Of a DNA stretch of 64,000 bases, positions 22,939 through 35,225 are shown one piece after another (the first letter of the stretch is position 1; each line of letters starts with the position of its first letter). The DNA lies in NCBI GenBank assembly GCA_947652605.1, contig OX393576.1, positions 15,898,575 to 15,962,574 on the forward strand, given 5' to 3'. The stretch comes from Elmis aenea (Eukaryota; Arthropoda; Insecta; Coleoptera; Elmidae). Under the pieces are notes generated by a model. It searched no databases and had not been told where the DNA came from. It worked only from the letters and a program-made list of their open reading frames with translations. The translations under genes and the position numbers were made by a program.

Positions 22939-23744
22939 TTTCATAGTTATTATAAAAGTTTAATGTCATTATATGCAAATTTTATTTAATACACTTGCGC
23001 AGCCACCAATTAAGTTTCACCGTAAACACAAAATTTTGCATTAATTGTTTAGTGGATTAAATGCGTTCTCAAATGATTTAGTTTTTACTTAATTTTTTTA
23101 GACTACTCGTAGAATCACATACAACATTTCAGTTGTCGATTCAGTATAATTTTTTTGTGCAAAAAATCGAACGATATTAGATTATGATGTTGTAGTCGTA
23201 AACTCGGTTGTAAATTATTAGTTTCTTTTTTGTTTAGAACGTGGTGTAATGAGTTTATTAAACTTTTTTTATGTTCAACTGTAACACCCGTGGCTAGGCA
23301 CGGTTTTGTTGCTATATTTAGATTCAAAACGCAACTTTATTGTTTTGCTTGCGTTGATAAGATTTATATCTTAATTAGTTTTTTTAAGTGGCTCGTAAGA
23401 TGCCAAAAGTGTTACCAAGGTATATGTGTTTGCGTAAGTTAAAATACGTAAGTTGTTTCTTCAAAATTTTTTGCAAAAAATGTGGCTGTAAATTAAAAAG
23501 CGTAGGTAATTATTATGAACTTATATATAATATTAGCATACTTTTGTAGTCATTTGGATGATAATTGCATTAAGTTATAATTTTTATTACTGAATATCGG
23601 TTAAAACAATTTTTTGTTTTTCAAAATACAATATTCTGTTAAAAGTGCTGATAAATTTAGATTACTTCAGGGAGTGTTTATAAAATGAAAGTCAAATTGT
23701 CTAAAGGTTTCTAAACGATATAACAAAATTGTTACTTGTTTACC
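22939..23744. other. AT-rich spacer, nothing recognised
   Basis: No supported gene or repeat boundary; overlapping 70-residue frames at 23115-23442 show no domain. Confidence 0.45.
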
Positions 23745-23746
23745 TA

Positions 23747-23835
23747 CAGTAAAGCCTCGATTTAACGGACCTCGGTTTAACCGATTTTTGTTTGGACCGG
23801 CAGAATTCTCCGGTCCTATTTTAGTACTGTCCTAG
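23747..23835 (+). mobile_element. pogo/Tigger-like left terminus
   Basis: After a TA, CAGTAAAGCCTCGATTTAAC followed by GGACCTCGG is a typical pogo-type terminal repeat. No right terminus of the same type is found within several kilobases, so only the 5' end is left, or the partner has been eroded. Confidence 0.5.
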
Positions 23836-24093
23836 TTATAAATTTAAATTACTAGCCATATTCATATTACAACGACTGGCCGGTTAGTTTTTGTTGTGAA
23901 CTAAGAACAAACGGTGAGTGGCTTTTTTATGTATTTCCTAATGCAAAATAAGTAATGTAGGCGCATTTACCTAAATTTGTAGTCCTTTTGTGTAAAAACC
24001 GATTGTTTTTCGATTTGTATATACGCTATTTAAGGACTTACGGTTCGCGAAATCAAGTTTTTTATACTGTTTATGTTTATAGCAACGTATTTT

Positions 24094-25702
24094 CTAAAAT
24101 ATATTGGAGTTTTCGTACCAAAGAATAGTACAATGTAAATGGTTCATATTTTCCATGTTAAATTCTTGAACGAAATTTTTGTATTAAAAATTGTATACGA
24201 TTTTCTTAAACAAAAAAATAGTACCTATAGTATAAAACAGACTTAATAATTAAAAGTGCAAATCCTTTTAACCAACTTATACCAGAACAAAAGCAGCTTG
24301 GTAACCGAAATGTCAACGTGTTAAATGTATTTTGATTAAAATATGTTTTTTTTTTTTAATGAAATATCTGACTTTTTTTTGAGGGTATGTGCACCAAAAA
24401 TATATCATTTTCAAGCATATCTACCATGTTTAAAAAAATAACCGGTTAATAACCGGTTAACCGGTTACTTGCCAAATTTTTCACCGATAACCGGTTTTGA
24501 GATTATCGTCCGGTTTTCCAATCCCTAAACGGTAGTATAGATTTTCTCCTGATACAAGAACATTCTACTCAGTAAATTTCTTTAATGTCCAAAAAAGTAC
24601 ACTAGGTGCCCCATCACTTTTATTTTCTTATTTTAAGCAAAGAAATGCAGACTTAAAGCTGTCGTACGAGATTATTGTGATGAAGCTTAAACCCCGTCTC
24701 TGGAACTCTACTAAATCCTTCTGGCAAACATTTTTCTGTGTAAAAATCACTGTGCATTTGGCTTAATTCATTTATTGTTTTGTGCCTTAAGGTCATTGTC
24801 GGAGTTTACTCATCTTCGAGATTTTTTATCTTGTCACAATTATGGGGAAAAAATATCTTTCATTATTGGGAATTTTTAATCTTAATGACACATTCTTACA
24901 AACTCTATTTTTGGAGCTTGAAAAAGCAGGTGATTGTGTAGGATCCAATCTTAAGTAAACGCTCTATTAGACTACATTAGTGGCTTAATTGTAATCTTTA
25001 ATTTTTATTTTTTCGGTAACAGCATTAGGGGGACGTCTTGTCCCTTTTTAATGCTAAACAGAAGTCCTTTCGCATTCAAAATTTTGTGGAGAAAGAAGGC
25101 GCCCGTTCACTAAAAGCTGAATTTAAACTTTCTCTGTATTCAAAAGCGCCTAAATTCTTTTTAAAATCACAATAAATCATAATTCGAAAATGCGCTCGAG
25201 GTAACTACATTTTTTCATTACTTCCACTATCTTTAGCAATCAATAAAATAAGTTATAATCAACTTCTTTTTGACAATTAAACCTTAACTAACAAGCAAAG
25301 AACTAAAAATAGAAAGCGCGTATTTTGTTTTTGACGACCTATTATTATTTTTCAATCCTCAATAAATTGATCTCGTCTTGTATTTGCTGCAAAGCACAAA
25401 TTGAGCATTCAATCTTCTACCAAAGGCAATTTGATTGTACAAACTCGCGAAAGCAGTGTGAACTTGGCACCTAATTATTAATAATAAAATATTTTTAAAA
25501 GTATTGCAGTTATAAATTTAATTCTTGAAGTCATTAACTAAATCAAAATCTTAAGTGTTTTATACTATACTATTTTTTCGTTTAAGAAAATCGTATACGA
25601 TTTTTAATACAAAAATTTCGTTCAAGAATTTAGCATGGAAAATATGAACCATTTACATTGCACTATTTTTTGGAAAGAAAACTTCAATATATTTTGGTTA
25701 TT
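24094..25702. repeat. Inverted repeat pair around 1.3 kb, plus a third copy
   Basis: Left arm 24094-24246 and right arm 25558-25702 are inverted copies sharing AATGTAAATGGTTCATATTT and TAAATTCTTGAACGAAATTT. A third partial copy (ACGATTTTCTTAAACGAAAA onwards) lies at 25999-26050 in the orientation of the left arm. The spacer includes a hAT-like right end at 24430-24523 made of CCGGTTA words and ending CCAATCCCTA. No gene is seen inside. Confidence 0.55.
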
Positions 25703-27013
25703 TTTTAGTAACTTTTATCATATTTTGTTGGCACCTTGAGTAACTATGTCAAATGTTCAATTTTATCACAGAACAGAAAGCGAATAATTTTCAAATTTAA
25801 CGTATATTTAACGCTTGTTCCATTCTACTTATTTATTCCTACAAAATAAATTGTGAGGGATTAACGGTAATAAGTAGTATTTAACATCGTTTGATTGTTT
25901 CAGTTAACCTAACCCACAAATGACATGCGGTCAGATACAGTTACAGTAGAATACGCATGCGCCCATGCTAATTGGACGCATTTAGGGCAGGTAGTAATTT
26001 CGCACGATTTTCTTAAACGAAAAAATAGTATAGTATAAAACAGACTTTAGGTATAAAGTAGATTTTGTACTCATATCTTTAAACTAACTTCGCAGAACTG
26101 GCCTGCAGTACGTGTGTGGGCTCTTGTAGATATTTGTCTAGAATTCACACTTTCTCGTGTGGTGTCATCACTTTCTTGACCCTTCTAAGTTTTTGTCCAA
26201 CACTGCTTAAACACGAATCCGCGAATACAGATATGGATTACCGATTGTAAACAATTAAATTTGCAAGAAGCAATATATTTCCTTACCCAGTAAACAATAG
26301 CTGCAGGTTATAAATTTAATTATTTTCTTGTAGTTTGTAACCTGCTGCAATTTCAATGCAACATTAACATTCATTTACTATTAATTATTATGTTACGACA
26401 ATATTAATAATCTTAAAACCATGTTTATTACAAATGAACATTATTTTTATTACTAGTCGTTTACTGCCACACACTCTATTTTTCTGTAATGCGTGTCCAT
26501 TATTTACTGCAAATATTTTATTGAATGTAATAATTTTTGCTACTAACAAAAAATAATTATGTAGGACTTAACTCTAAGTAATTATTACAGTCTAATAAAA
26601 AACAGCGTTGATTTCTAAAATATTCGGGTGAATATACCCAACTATCTTTTATAAGCTTTTGGATTTATAATTAAAAGGACCTGATTTTATTTGTAAATAA
26701 GCTTCCCTGATTATGATAATATTGTAATTAAGAAAACCAACCACTGTAAAGTCACGCCATAAACCCATTTATGTAATTCGGTGTTGTATATAATATTCTT
26801 TGTTGGTATGGTGAATATTTTAAATATTATCGCACGTATATGGTATTAATTCAAGCCAAAAATAATTGTAGTAACTTGTATCTCCAACTAAGTAATATTA
26901 AACAACTGGTGTATTATATTGTTTTTAATATGTTATCAATGAGCGTCAATTAAAGTATGTTGATTGTTAAAAAAAAAAAAAACCTTTTTGTGTATAAATG
27001 AAGTAGGTATATA
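25703..27013. other. AT-rich spacer
   Basis: Apart from the short repeat copy near 26 kb nothing is recognised. Confidence 0.45.
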
Positions 27014-27015
27014 TA

Positions 27016-27775
27016 CAATGTGTCCAAAAGGTATGAAATATGCTATATATCTCAGTAAATATCCACTTTAGGGAAAAATGTTATGAATAAATGTTGTTTG
27101 GTACTTAGTTTTCCACCATAAGACAATTTTTTTTTTGAATGACAAAAGCGTAATCAAAAACAATTGAATTTTTCTAAATGACAAGGTACCCCTATTATTA
27201 TAGATACTCATTTGATAGAGTATTTTTTCTCTTTTCAATGATACAAAACTTTAGTACCCTTACTTAAGCAAACTTTTTGAGAAAATCGCAAAAGATAGTC
27301 TCAAATTATTTTAATTGTTTAGTATTTATATCTAACAAAAACATCATAAGAACTAAATTTTTTTGACGAAATCTACAATAAGTGTTCAAACTGTGAACCA
27401 TTTACAGCTTGGCAATGATAAACTCGGTTTTTAAACCGGTTTACAACATTCCCAACCATTTCAGGTGAAATTTCTCTAATACGATCTTTTAAATTTTCGA
27501 TATTCTCCGGCCTCTTAGCATAAACTGAATTTTTAAGGTGACCCCATCATTAAAAAGAGAAAAAAATTCTATCAAATGAGTATAGTATAGGGGTACCTTG
27601 CCATTTAAAAAAATTTAATTGTTTTTCATTGCGCTTTTGTTATTCTAAAAAAAATAATTTAATTTTGTCTTATGGTGGAAAACTAAGTACCAAACAATTT
27701 TAATTCAAAACATTTTTTCTTTAAGTGGATATTTACTGAGAATTATAGCATATTCCAAACATTTTGGACACACTG
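27016..27775 (-). mobile_element. TA-flanked mariner derivative with transposase end
   Basis: CAATGTGTCCAAAAGGTATG (27016) pairs with an imperfect inverse ending ACACACTG at 27775, and TA flanks both. Arms of about 230 bp are inverted copies. The centre keeps the end of a transposase gene on the minus strand (27373-27546). It is a deletion derivative of an autonomous mariner-type element. Confidence 0.75.
27373..27546 (-). pseudogene. Mariner/DUF4817-type transposase C-terminus
   Basis: Fifty-odd codons on the minus strand read WGHLKNSVYAKRPENIENLK, then DRIREISPEMVGNVVNRF, ending NGSQFEHLL and TAG. This is the standard end of DUF4817-associated mariner-like transposases, starting just after the last catalytic block (LWG motif). 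There is no stop or shift within the fragment, and the natural stop codon is kept. The catalytic domain is missing. Confidence 0.8.
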
Positions 27776-27777
27776 TA

Positions 27778-30407
27778 GGTATATTAATAATTTAAACGTA
27801 TAACAGATACCCATTGGTTTAGTTAAAAAATCGCGTACCTTATTTTAGGAAAGATATTATGTTCAAAAATATCTAGACCAGTTTCGACACTCTTTTCTCT
27901 TCATCGATTAAGTCTCGAATTTAGTTTAAAAAGTATTTAAAAACAAATTGTTTTTACAAAGACGATAACTACATTTGCATATGGCAAAATCATGGATTGG
28001 CTTTGGGGGAAATTTACCACAGTTATTTTAAAAATTTAAAACAAAGTGAAATGTCCGAAGACTTCATCAGTCTTATTAATGACAATTGTTCAATACATTA
28101 ATAAGCTTTTACATGAAATACGTTATATAAATTAGTTAAACTTATATTTTAATACGCACTGATAAATATACCTATTACTCATGTATTTCATGAATATTAA
28201 TGATAATGAAAAAGTATTTGAATAAACTTGTAATGAAATACCTACATTGTATAAATTACTTATTTGTGTAATTTATCAATAAATTTTTTTTAAATTACTG
28301 TCTAATAAAACTTCACTTCCGGAAAACACAGGCAAAATCAACAAAAGTCGTTAATTTAATTTCGAAAATGGCTTAAGTCACTTAACAGTAATGAAAAATT
28401 GAGATTCGTCTATACGTCTGTACGAAATTATGTATACGCGAAAAATAAAAGTAACCCAGATAACAAATATAAGTATTTTTTTTAATAGTTAAAATTCAAA
28501 ACATTTAATATCTCAAAATAATATGTAGTGACTTATGCTTTTTTCAAAATATCAGCTTAAATGTACCTACGAATATTTAAATTGCCTTTGATCGTTTATT
28601 GAAACGCTAATATTTCTTGAATGCCATGCATTACAAATTTTACGAAAACAATTAAATTTACATGAAATGCTGACCTGGATTTGCAAGTTTAAAAACTATC
28701 TGAATTAAAATTAAACTGCCCTAACCTTGCGAAAAAAAGGCGGTTTCTGTCAAGAAATCGTCAAAATGTCAGACATTACGAATGGTGAAACTAACTTTTA
28801 TAACAAAAATATATTTAAAAATTATTTAATGATTATGGCCACCGTTAAAAATATGAACCATAATTTGGTGCTTTATTTATGAGCTTGAATTTTGGAAAGT
28901 GTAGAAATCTCACTTGAAAAATCGCAGAACAAAATTTACGACCAATAAGTAGCAATATTTGCCTAACAATTTAGTTGCTTGTGTGCTTGCTTGCATCTAT
29001 GTGACTCCTGCTTTGGTTTTGCGTGTCTGAGCGCTGTTTAGTGATTCACGGATCAAACTGTTGCAGAACTGATTAATTGCATGCCAGCGCCTAGTCTTAA
29101 ACTTCATATTTGCACATCAGATGCTACATGTTTTTGTTTAAAATCAGTTGCAGTTTAAACTATTTATTAAAACTTAATTTGGAACATTTTATCGTAGATT
29201 CAACTAGAAAAATTAAACAAATGTAAATACTGCAAACTAAACACGCAAAAAATAATATGTGGTTAAATTTTTTTATAAGTGTACTGAATAATAAAATTTT
29301 TAATTTTTGTTCCCAACTGTAATGTTTTTTCTTCGTGTTAGTGTTTGGTTTTTATGCAAGGAACAACGAAAACTCCTTACATACGCACCAAATAGTAGAG
29401 ACCTTGACAAAATTGTGTTAAGATTTTTGTCATCCTCTCACGAACTTTGGCACATCTAGTCACTTAATCCACAGGTGTAATAAGTATTGATACGTAAAGT
29501 TATTTCGGTTGCGCAAATGAACATTTGCTGACCTGACGTGACCGTCGTGCTTCGTGTCCGTCAACAAGAGTGTGTTTATGTTTAACACAGAGAGACTAAG
29601 CTGAAAGTACTGTAATTGCCAAGAGCAAATAATTCTTAGAAACTCGTGAGAAAAAGAATTAACTGGACAACAACATATGCTACAGGAGTGGCCTAAAGAT
29701 AACTCTCTCGATACTTTTTACTGTAAATCTTAGAGGAAGTCCACAATTAAATAACCAAGAATGCTAATTCAAGTTGCTTTTAGGCTCTAAATTTTGCTTA
29801 TAAGGCAGAAAGTTATCTATACCAAATATGTACCAAGGTAATTAAATTTATTTAAACGCAATGTTTCGTCTTGTTTTTTTACAAGTGTACGAAAAACTGC
29901 TCTACTATTTTATTCAAAGTTATGTTGATGTAATATAAATGAATTTAATTAAAAATATTTATTTTTTATGAAGAGAATTTTGTAAAAATTCCAAACAAGT
30001 TTTGAGACTTTTTGCTGTTCTTTATTTTATAAACAAGACTCGTCCCTTTTTTAATGGCTTTTGGATTATGTAAATGATAAAATAAGAAAAATATAAACAC
30101 TATAAAAAGACGAGTCTTCAAACTGGTCTGGCGTTACCACAAGAGTTTTTTTTTTTACAAAATGAGATAAGTTTTTATTAATCTTATGTATATAACAAAT
30201 ACTCCTTTATGCATTGCTAAAATATTTATAGAATGGATAGGGTTTTATTATTAGTACAAAATTGAAAAAAAAAATAGGTCCCTTATAGCGACTGCATAAA
30301 ATATCCAAAGAGAATAGCATATTCTATACAGGCGAATAATAAAAACAAACTTTTTTTAAAACTATGAATGGCAAATAAACAAATCTCACAAGATGAATCG
30401 ATTTCTA
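27778..30407. other. AT-rich spacer, nothing recognised
   Basis: About 2.6 kb without a supported gene, paired termini or recognisable protein fragment. A GC-richer patch with scattered CpG lies at 28960-29120. Confidence 0.45.
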
Positions 30408-30607
30408 TACAGGGTGTTTCTTAAATATTGCGAAACAATTCGGGGTAGGTGATTCCTTATCGAAAACTAAGTGGGCTCTTTTACATAAAACGTTTTTCTT
30501 AGACGTCTTCTTTCGGAGTTACACCCTCCCTAAAGGGGAGCGGTAAAATTAGGTTTTTGTTTTATTTATCAAATTTGGATAAATGTAGGAGAATGCTATT
30601 AGGTAGC

Positions 30608-30616
<9 letters not shown>

Positions 30617-30638
<22 letters not shown>

Positions 30639-31515
30639 GCGAGTATTTGCAGCTATTGCCGCTTCTCGCATCCTAATCGCCATTTATCCTTATCGTTCCA
30701 GTCATCTTCTCGTAAACCTCTCTTTTTCATTTCCTCATCTATGTTGTTTTTCCACATCTTCCGTGGTCTCCCTCGTTTATTTCTTTGTGCTGGAGTCCAG
30801 TTCCATACTTTTATTGGTATTCTTTCTTCCTTCATTCTGCGCAGATGTCCGTACCATCTTAACTGTTTTTCATTTATATGATCTATAATAGTGCCTTTCA
30901 TTTTCATTTTATCTCTGATGTCCTCATTTCTAACGTGATCGTACAAGGATAGGCCGCAGCATCTTCTCCAATATGCCATCTCGGCCGAGAGTAGTCTTTG
31001 ATTCATTGATTTGTCCCTTACCCATATCTCTGCCCCATATGTCAATACTGGTTCTATTATCGTTTTAAATATATTTATTTTTGTTTTTCTAGTTAGGTTT
31101 TTATTCCACAAGATTGGATGTAATGTTTTTATCATATTCTTTCCTCTGCCTATTTTCTTCATTATGTCCTTGTCGTCTCTTCCATCTTCGCATATTGTTA
31201 CTCCCAGATATTCGTACTGACTAACGTTTTTTATCGTTCCGTTGTCTAACTGTATGTCATGTCCTCTTCCACCTATGACCATATACTGTGTTTTCTCTGT
31301 ATTTACCTCCAGTCCCCACTTCTTGTATTCCTCTATAAGTTTATTTAGCATGTACGTCATATCTTGCTGATCTTCTGCAATAACTATTTGATCATCTGCA
31401 AAGAGGATCGTGTATATCGGGCTCTCGCCCAACAGTGCTCCCATCGGACTGCATTTTCTGGTCCAATGTTTTAAGGCCGCACATAGGTAAATTTTAAAAA
31501 GTGTAGGTGAGAGGC
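30617..31515 (-). mobile_element. 5'-truncated RTE-type retrotransposon
   Basis: The insert is bounded by a perfect 12-bp target duplication AGCTGTTTTATA (30605-30616 and 31516-31527). The 3' end faces left, with a very short untranslated region and a (TA)n tail at 30617-30638, as usual for RTE elements. The 5' end stops inside the reverse transcriptase coding region. Confidence 0.8.
30653..31515 (-). pseudogene. RTE-type reverse transcriptase, C-terminal half
   Basis: The open minus-strand frame enters at the truncation with LSPTLFKIYLCAALKHW and runs to a natural stop without interruption. It has the palm motif FADDQIVIAEDQQD with both catalytic aspartates, the thumb motif YEYLGVTI, and the late region LRWYGHLRRM followed by NKRGRPRKMWKNNIDEEMKK. 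That order is typical of RTE-clade ORFs. The endonuclease and the first part of the reverse transcriptase are absent, so it cannot work alone. The clean frame suggests a fairly young insertion. Confidence 0.85.
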
Positions 31516-32277
31516 AGCTGTTTTATACTTATTAAAAGGTTTCCCGTAGTGATATATATTTTCCATTATCTTCCACCGTCACAGGGGGCTGCAACGTGCG
31601 ACCCCTATTATGTTTTTTATCAGAACTTGTTTGTCGGTAAAAATGTTGCAATTAAACAATTCTTTTTTGAAAGCTTAATATGTTTAGAAACTTTTTTTAT
31701 ATCCTGACTTTTCCTGAAAAACTTACAGTTTTTGAGTAAAAAATAAAATAAGTAAACATGAACCATCACATATTCCACTATAAAACGATTCATTTTAGTG
31801 GTTGCCATGGTTTATATTGAATTATTTCATGGTGCATGTTCACTTATTTTATTTTTTACTCCAAAACTGTAGGTTTTACGAGAAAAAAAAGTTTGTAAAT
31901 AAATCAAGCTTTAAAAAAATATATTTTTAATTGCAAAATTTCAACCCACCAAAAAGTTCTGATAAAAAAACCAACAGGGGTCGCACTTTTCAGCCCACCG
32001 TGAAGGTGGCAAGGTGGAAGATGATTGAAAATATTACTATGGAAACCTTTTAAAAATAAGTACCTACCTAAGTATCAAACATCTATCAAATATCATTCTT
32101 CTACATACAATCCAAACTTGAGAAATAAAATAAAAACCTTATTTTACCGCTCTCCTTTAGGGGGTGTAACTCCGAAAGGAGACGTCTAAGGAAAAAATGT
32201 AAATGAAAGACCCCCATTAGTTTTTGATAAGGAATCACCTCCCGAATTGTTTCGCAATATTGAAGAAACACCCTGTA

Positions 32278-33213
32278 TACTTATATTACATTTTTACAGC
32301 TTAGATTTTATTAAACACTAAAACGCATTTTCATGTGATCTCTTACACTAATTTATTGGTGTTTCAGTGATCATTGCGGTTGACTAAAAAATCGTCTTTT
32401 TTGTTGGACAGCCTCAGTTCGACATGGCCCGAAGTCGGTGAAATCGTTTGGTATAGAAAAGATTTTACAGACGCTATTGTTTAGAGCGGAAGTAACATAT
32501 GTCGTCACATGTAATGTGCACCTTATGTCACGTAAAAGAAGCTAGTCTTAAAACTTAAAATTCAAAACTGACAAAATTTATCTGGGTGTGGGACCTCCCC
32601 CTCTCAAAAAGGTGATTTGACGCAAAAACAGATGTGTTGAAACAGCAACTATTGTAAAAAAGCACAAATCTATTGCTTGTTAAAGGAGTAATAAATAATT
32701 AGCTCGGAGCAGCTTATCGTAAACTGGGTAGTAAAGTTTGCCGTACTTCAAATAAAAACAGATTTTTCAAAACATTACAGCTTTAATAACGCAAGGTTAA
32801 TTTCTCGTTGTTTACCGACAGACCACATTATTTCACATATTAGCTTGATTGGTTACACATTATTTATTGATGTTTGATTGCAACTCGCTGCTTACATTAG
32901 GATGGGCGTACGTGAAAGATGATTTATCACTAGACTTGACGAGTAGATCCACGATCGTTGGAAGTACGTAATGAAACTCGTAGAAATTTATGAATTCTTG
33001 TTTTTAGGTATAGAGCTCGTTAATTAACTTTTTTCTATATTAACCTGAGATGTGCCGTTTAAGTAAATGAAGTAGTTATTATTAAAGATAGGGATAAAAA
33101 ATTAATTAAGAATTACGTTAAAATGATTACCATGCTATTCTTTCTGTTTTGTTTTAAACAGTTCTTGAAACGAATTGCCAGTGTACTTAGCGAAAAAATA
33201 GAAATACGTTGTA
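32278..33213. other. Unassigned spacer
   Basis: Mixed composition with GC-richer patches at 32380-32540. No coding frame or paired terminus seen. Confidence 0.45.
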
Positions 33214-33215
33214 TG

Positions 33216-33705
33216 CAGGGTGTCCCTTGTCCCAAATTCGAATAAATGCATGGGGATCTCGCAGCTTATTTTAAGAGCTACGAGGTCGGTTGAATTAGGC
33301 AAAGTTGCGAAATTAGATCAAAAGTTATTCAAGAAAAACTGAAAAAAATGAAATTAGTTTTTTTTTGCCCTATTTCCTAAATTGTTTAAGATATCGACAA
33401 TCTGGATGCACTTCTTCGAGGCAATTTCTTACGATATGTATTTTGAGATAACGTAGAATTTCCAACAACGTTTCGTCTCTTCAGAAACATCATCAACTTC
33501 ATTTTTTTAAATCCGGCGAAAAAAATTTAATCTCATAGTCTGATAGCATTTTGTGTGCTGATTTGAATGATATATGACACTTAATATCTAAAATAATATT
33601 TAACCACAAAAATTTGAGAAAAAATCATGTTGTCCAATTTTTTAATAAAATGATATACAAAAAATAAATAATTGGATATTTTCTGAAAAACAGCTCCTTC
33701 AATTT
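33216..33705. repeat. Solo left arm of a foldback family
   Basis: CAGGGTGTCCCTTGTCCCAA followed by TGCATGGGGATCTCGC shares its terminus and subterminal core with the elements at 16799 and 59945. No right arm follows; the GC-rich repeat at 33713 begins where the arm ends. Confidence 0.55.
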
Positions 33706-33712
33706 AAAATAA

Positions 33713-34055
33713 TAGTTATTTATGTATCAAGGCCAAAAAGTACGTTTTGGCCGAGGTGCATATTACATTTTTTGTGCGATCGAATTAAAAACAATTTAAA
33801 GTTTTAGTAATTTTCAAAATTATAGGTTAGAAACTACTTGACATTCTGTCACTGACAGATGACGGCGTATGTACTGCATTACCGGCCCTCTATTTAGCAA
33901 CGGCCGTAAAAGTTACTTTTTCGGCCGTTGCTAAGGGTAACGGCCTGAAAAGTAACTTTTACGGCCGTTGCTAAGGATAGGGCCGGTAATGCAGTACTTT
34001 ATGGTTGCTAACGCGTCCGTCAAACAGCTGTTTCTAGTACGATCGCTCAAAAAAT
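33713..34055. repeat. GC-rich interspersed repeat, copy 2
   Basis: Matches 14608-15031 from ATAATAGTTATTTATGTATC to GTACGATCGCTCAAAAAA. It lacks the roughly 75-base inverted module found in the other copy after GGCCAAAAAGT. Confidence 0.7.
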
Positions 34056-35161
34056 ACTTATATATTTAAGAAAATGCGGTTTCTCTCAACTCTCTCGGTT
34101 GTTAATTAAAAAAAAGTTATGATTCTTTTAAATTTGCATATTTTTAAAGGATGTTATGGTTCTTTGTATGTCGAAAACACTCGCATGAAACGTAATTTGC
34201 GTCATTTACAAAAACAAGGATTTAGAATGCTTGACGCGGCACCTGGAACTTTTTTTACACAAACAATATAGTATAGCGAATGTCAATTGCTGGTCAAACC
34301 AGTATATTTATTTTTGTTGTTATTTTGTTATTCCTTAGTAATTTATATTTTAGTACGTCATAGTTTTCTTCACACTTTTTTATCACTTTAAAAACTATAA
34401 ATTGCCAACATTTATAAAAATTACGACAACTGGCTTTCAGTTTTAATAATTTGTGAGAAACTTTTTCAATTCATAATTTTCTATTAAATTAAGTTTGGTT
34501 TGTTTGCTTTACTCAATTAGTAAATATTTAGTTCGGGAATAAAACTATAGCGTACGATACATCAACATTAGCGTCATTGGTGTCAATGACATATTAGTTA
34601 AGTAATGGTACACAACTCACTGAGAACTAGAAATAAAATTTAAGATATGTAACTGTATTTTGTAGTATAAGCGCCGCAATAACTGTGATTACCACAAGGA
34701 ATTTCAACGAAACCAGTTACTAGCTGTATCATGTAAATAAGGGTTGCTTAATCATATCTTTTTAAACTTTTGTTTTGGTTTTATCTTTTAAGATTTAAAA
34801 CATTCTTTAGTTTGTTAATTTTATAGTGTACTAAATCGTCACGTGCCGTATAGATATAAAAATAAGTATTTGGTGAAAAGAATTTTGACTGCTTAGCACA
34901 ATGAAATTTTATAGGTTGCCTCCAGTATCAGCTTTAAAAGTTGACATGTAGCGGTTATTCTAAGCGTAAATTATACCTATTTATGAATTTTAAGTACTTA
35001 TTTAACTTTGTGTAGTTCGGTTTTTCTAGGTTGTTATGACATAAAACGCAACGAAAGCTAGCTACTCGAGAAACTACTACTAAACCATTATAACCTTTCA
35101 AATAGTTGTTTAAAAGCAAATGCTTATTCATTAAATTTATAATTTGTAAATTTGTATAGTC
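34056..35161. other. AT-rich spacer, nothing recognised
   Basis: No supported gene or repeat boundary. Confidence 0.5.
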
Positions 35162-35225
35162 CAGGGTTTCTCAAACTATGGTCTTTGTACCAACTAGTGG
35201 TAAATTACGATGTAGGTGGTACCGC
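35162..35225. repeat. hAT-like terminus fragment
   Basis: CAGGGTTTCTCAAACTATGG followed by ACTAGTGGTAAATTACGATG and GGTGGTACC resembles the left end of non-autonomous hAT elements. No matching right end or target duplication found. Confidence 0.3.

Larger units (their letters stand above)
30410..32275. mobile_element. TA-flanked foldback split by a retrotransposon
   Basis: CAGGGTGTTTCTTAAATATT (30410) pairs with its inverse ending CACCCTG at 32275, and TA flanks both. Arms of about 330 bp match those of 7656-8650. The left arm is broken at 30617 by a truncated RTE element; removing it and one copy of the target duplication leaves about 955 bp. Confidence 0.8.
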
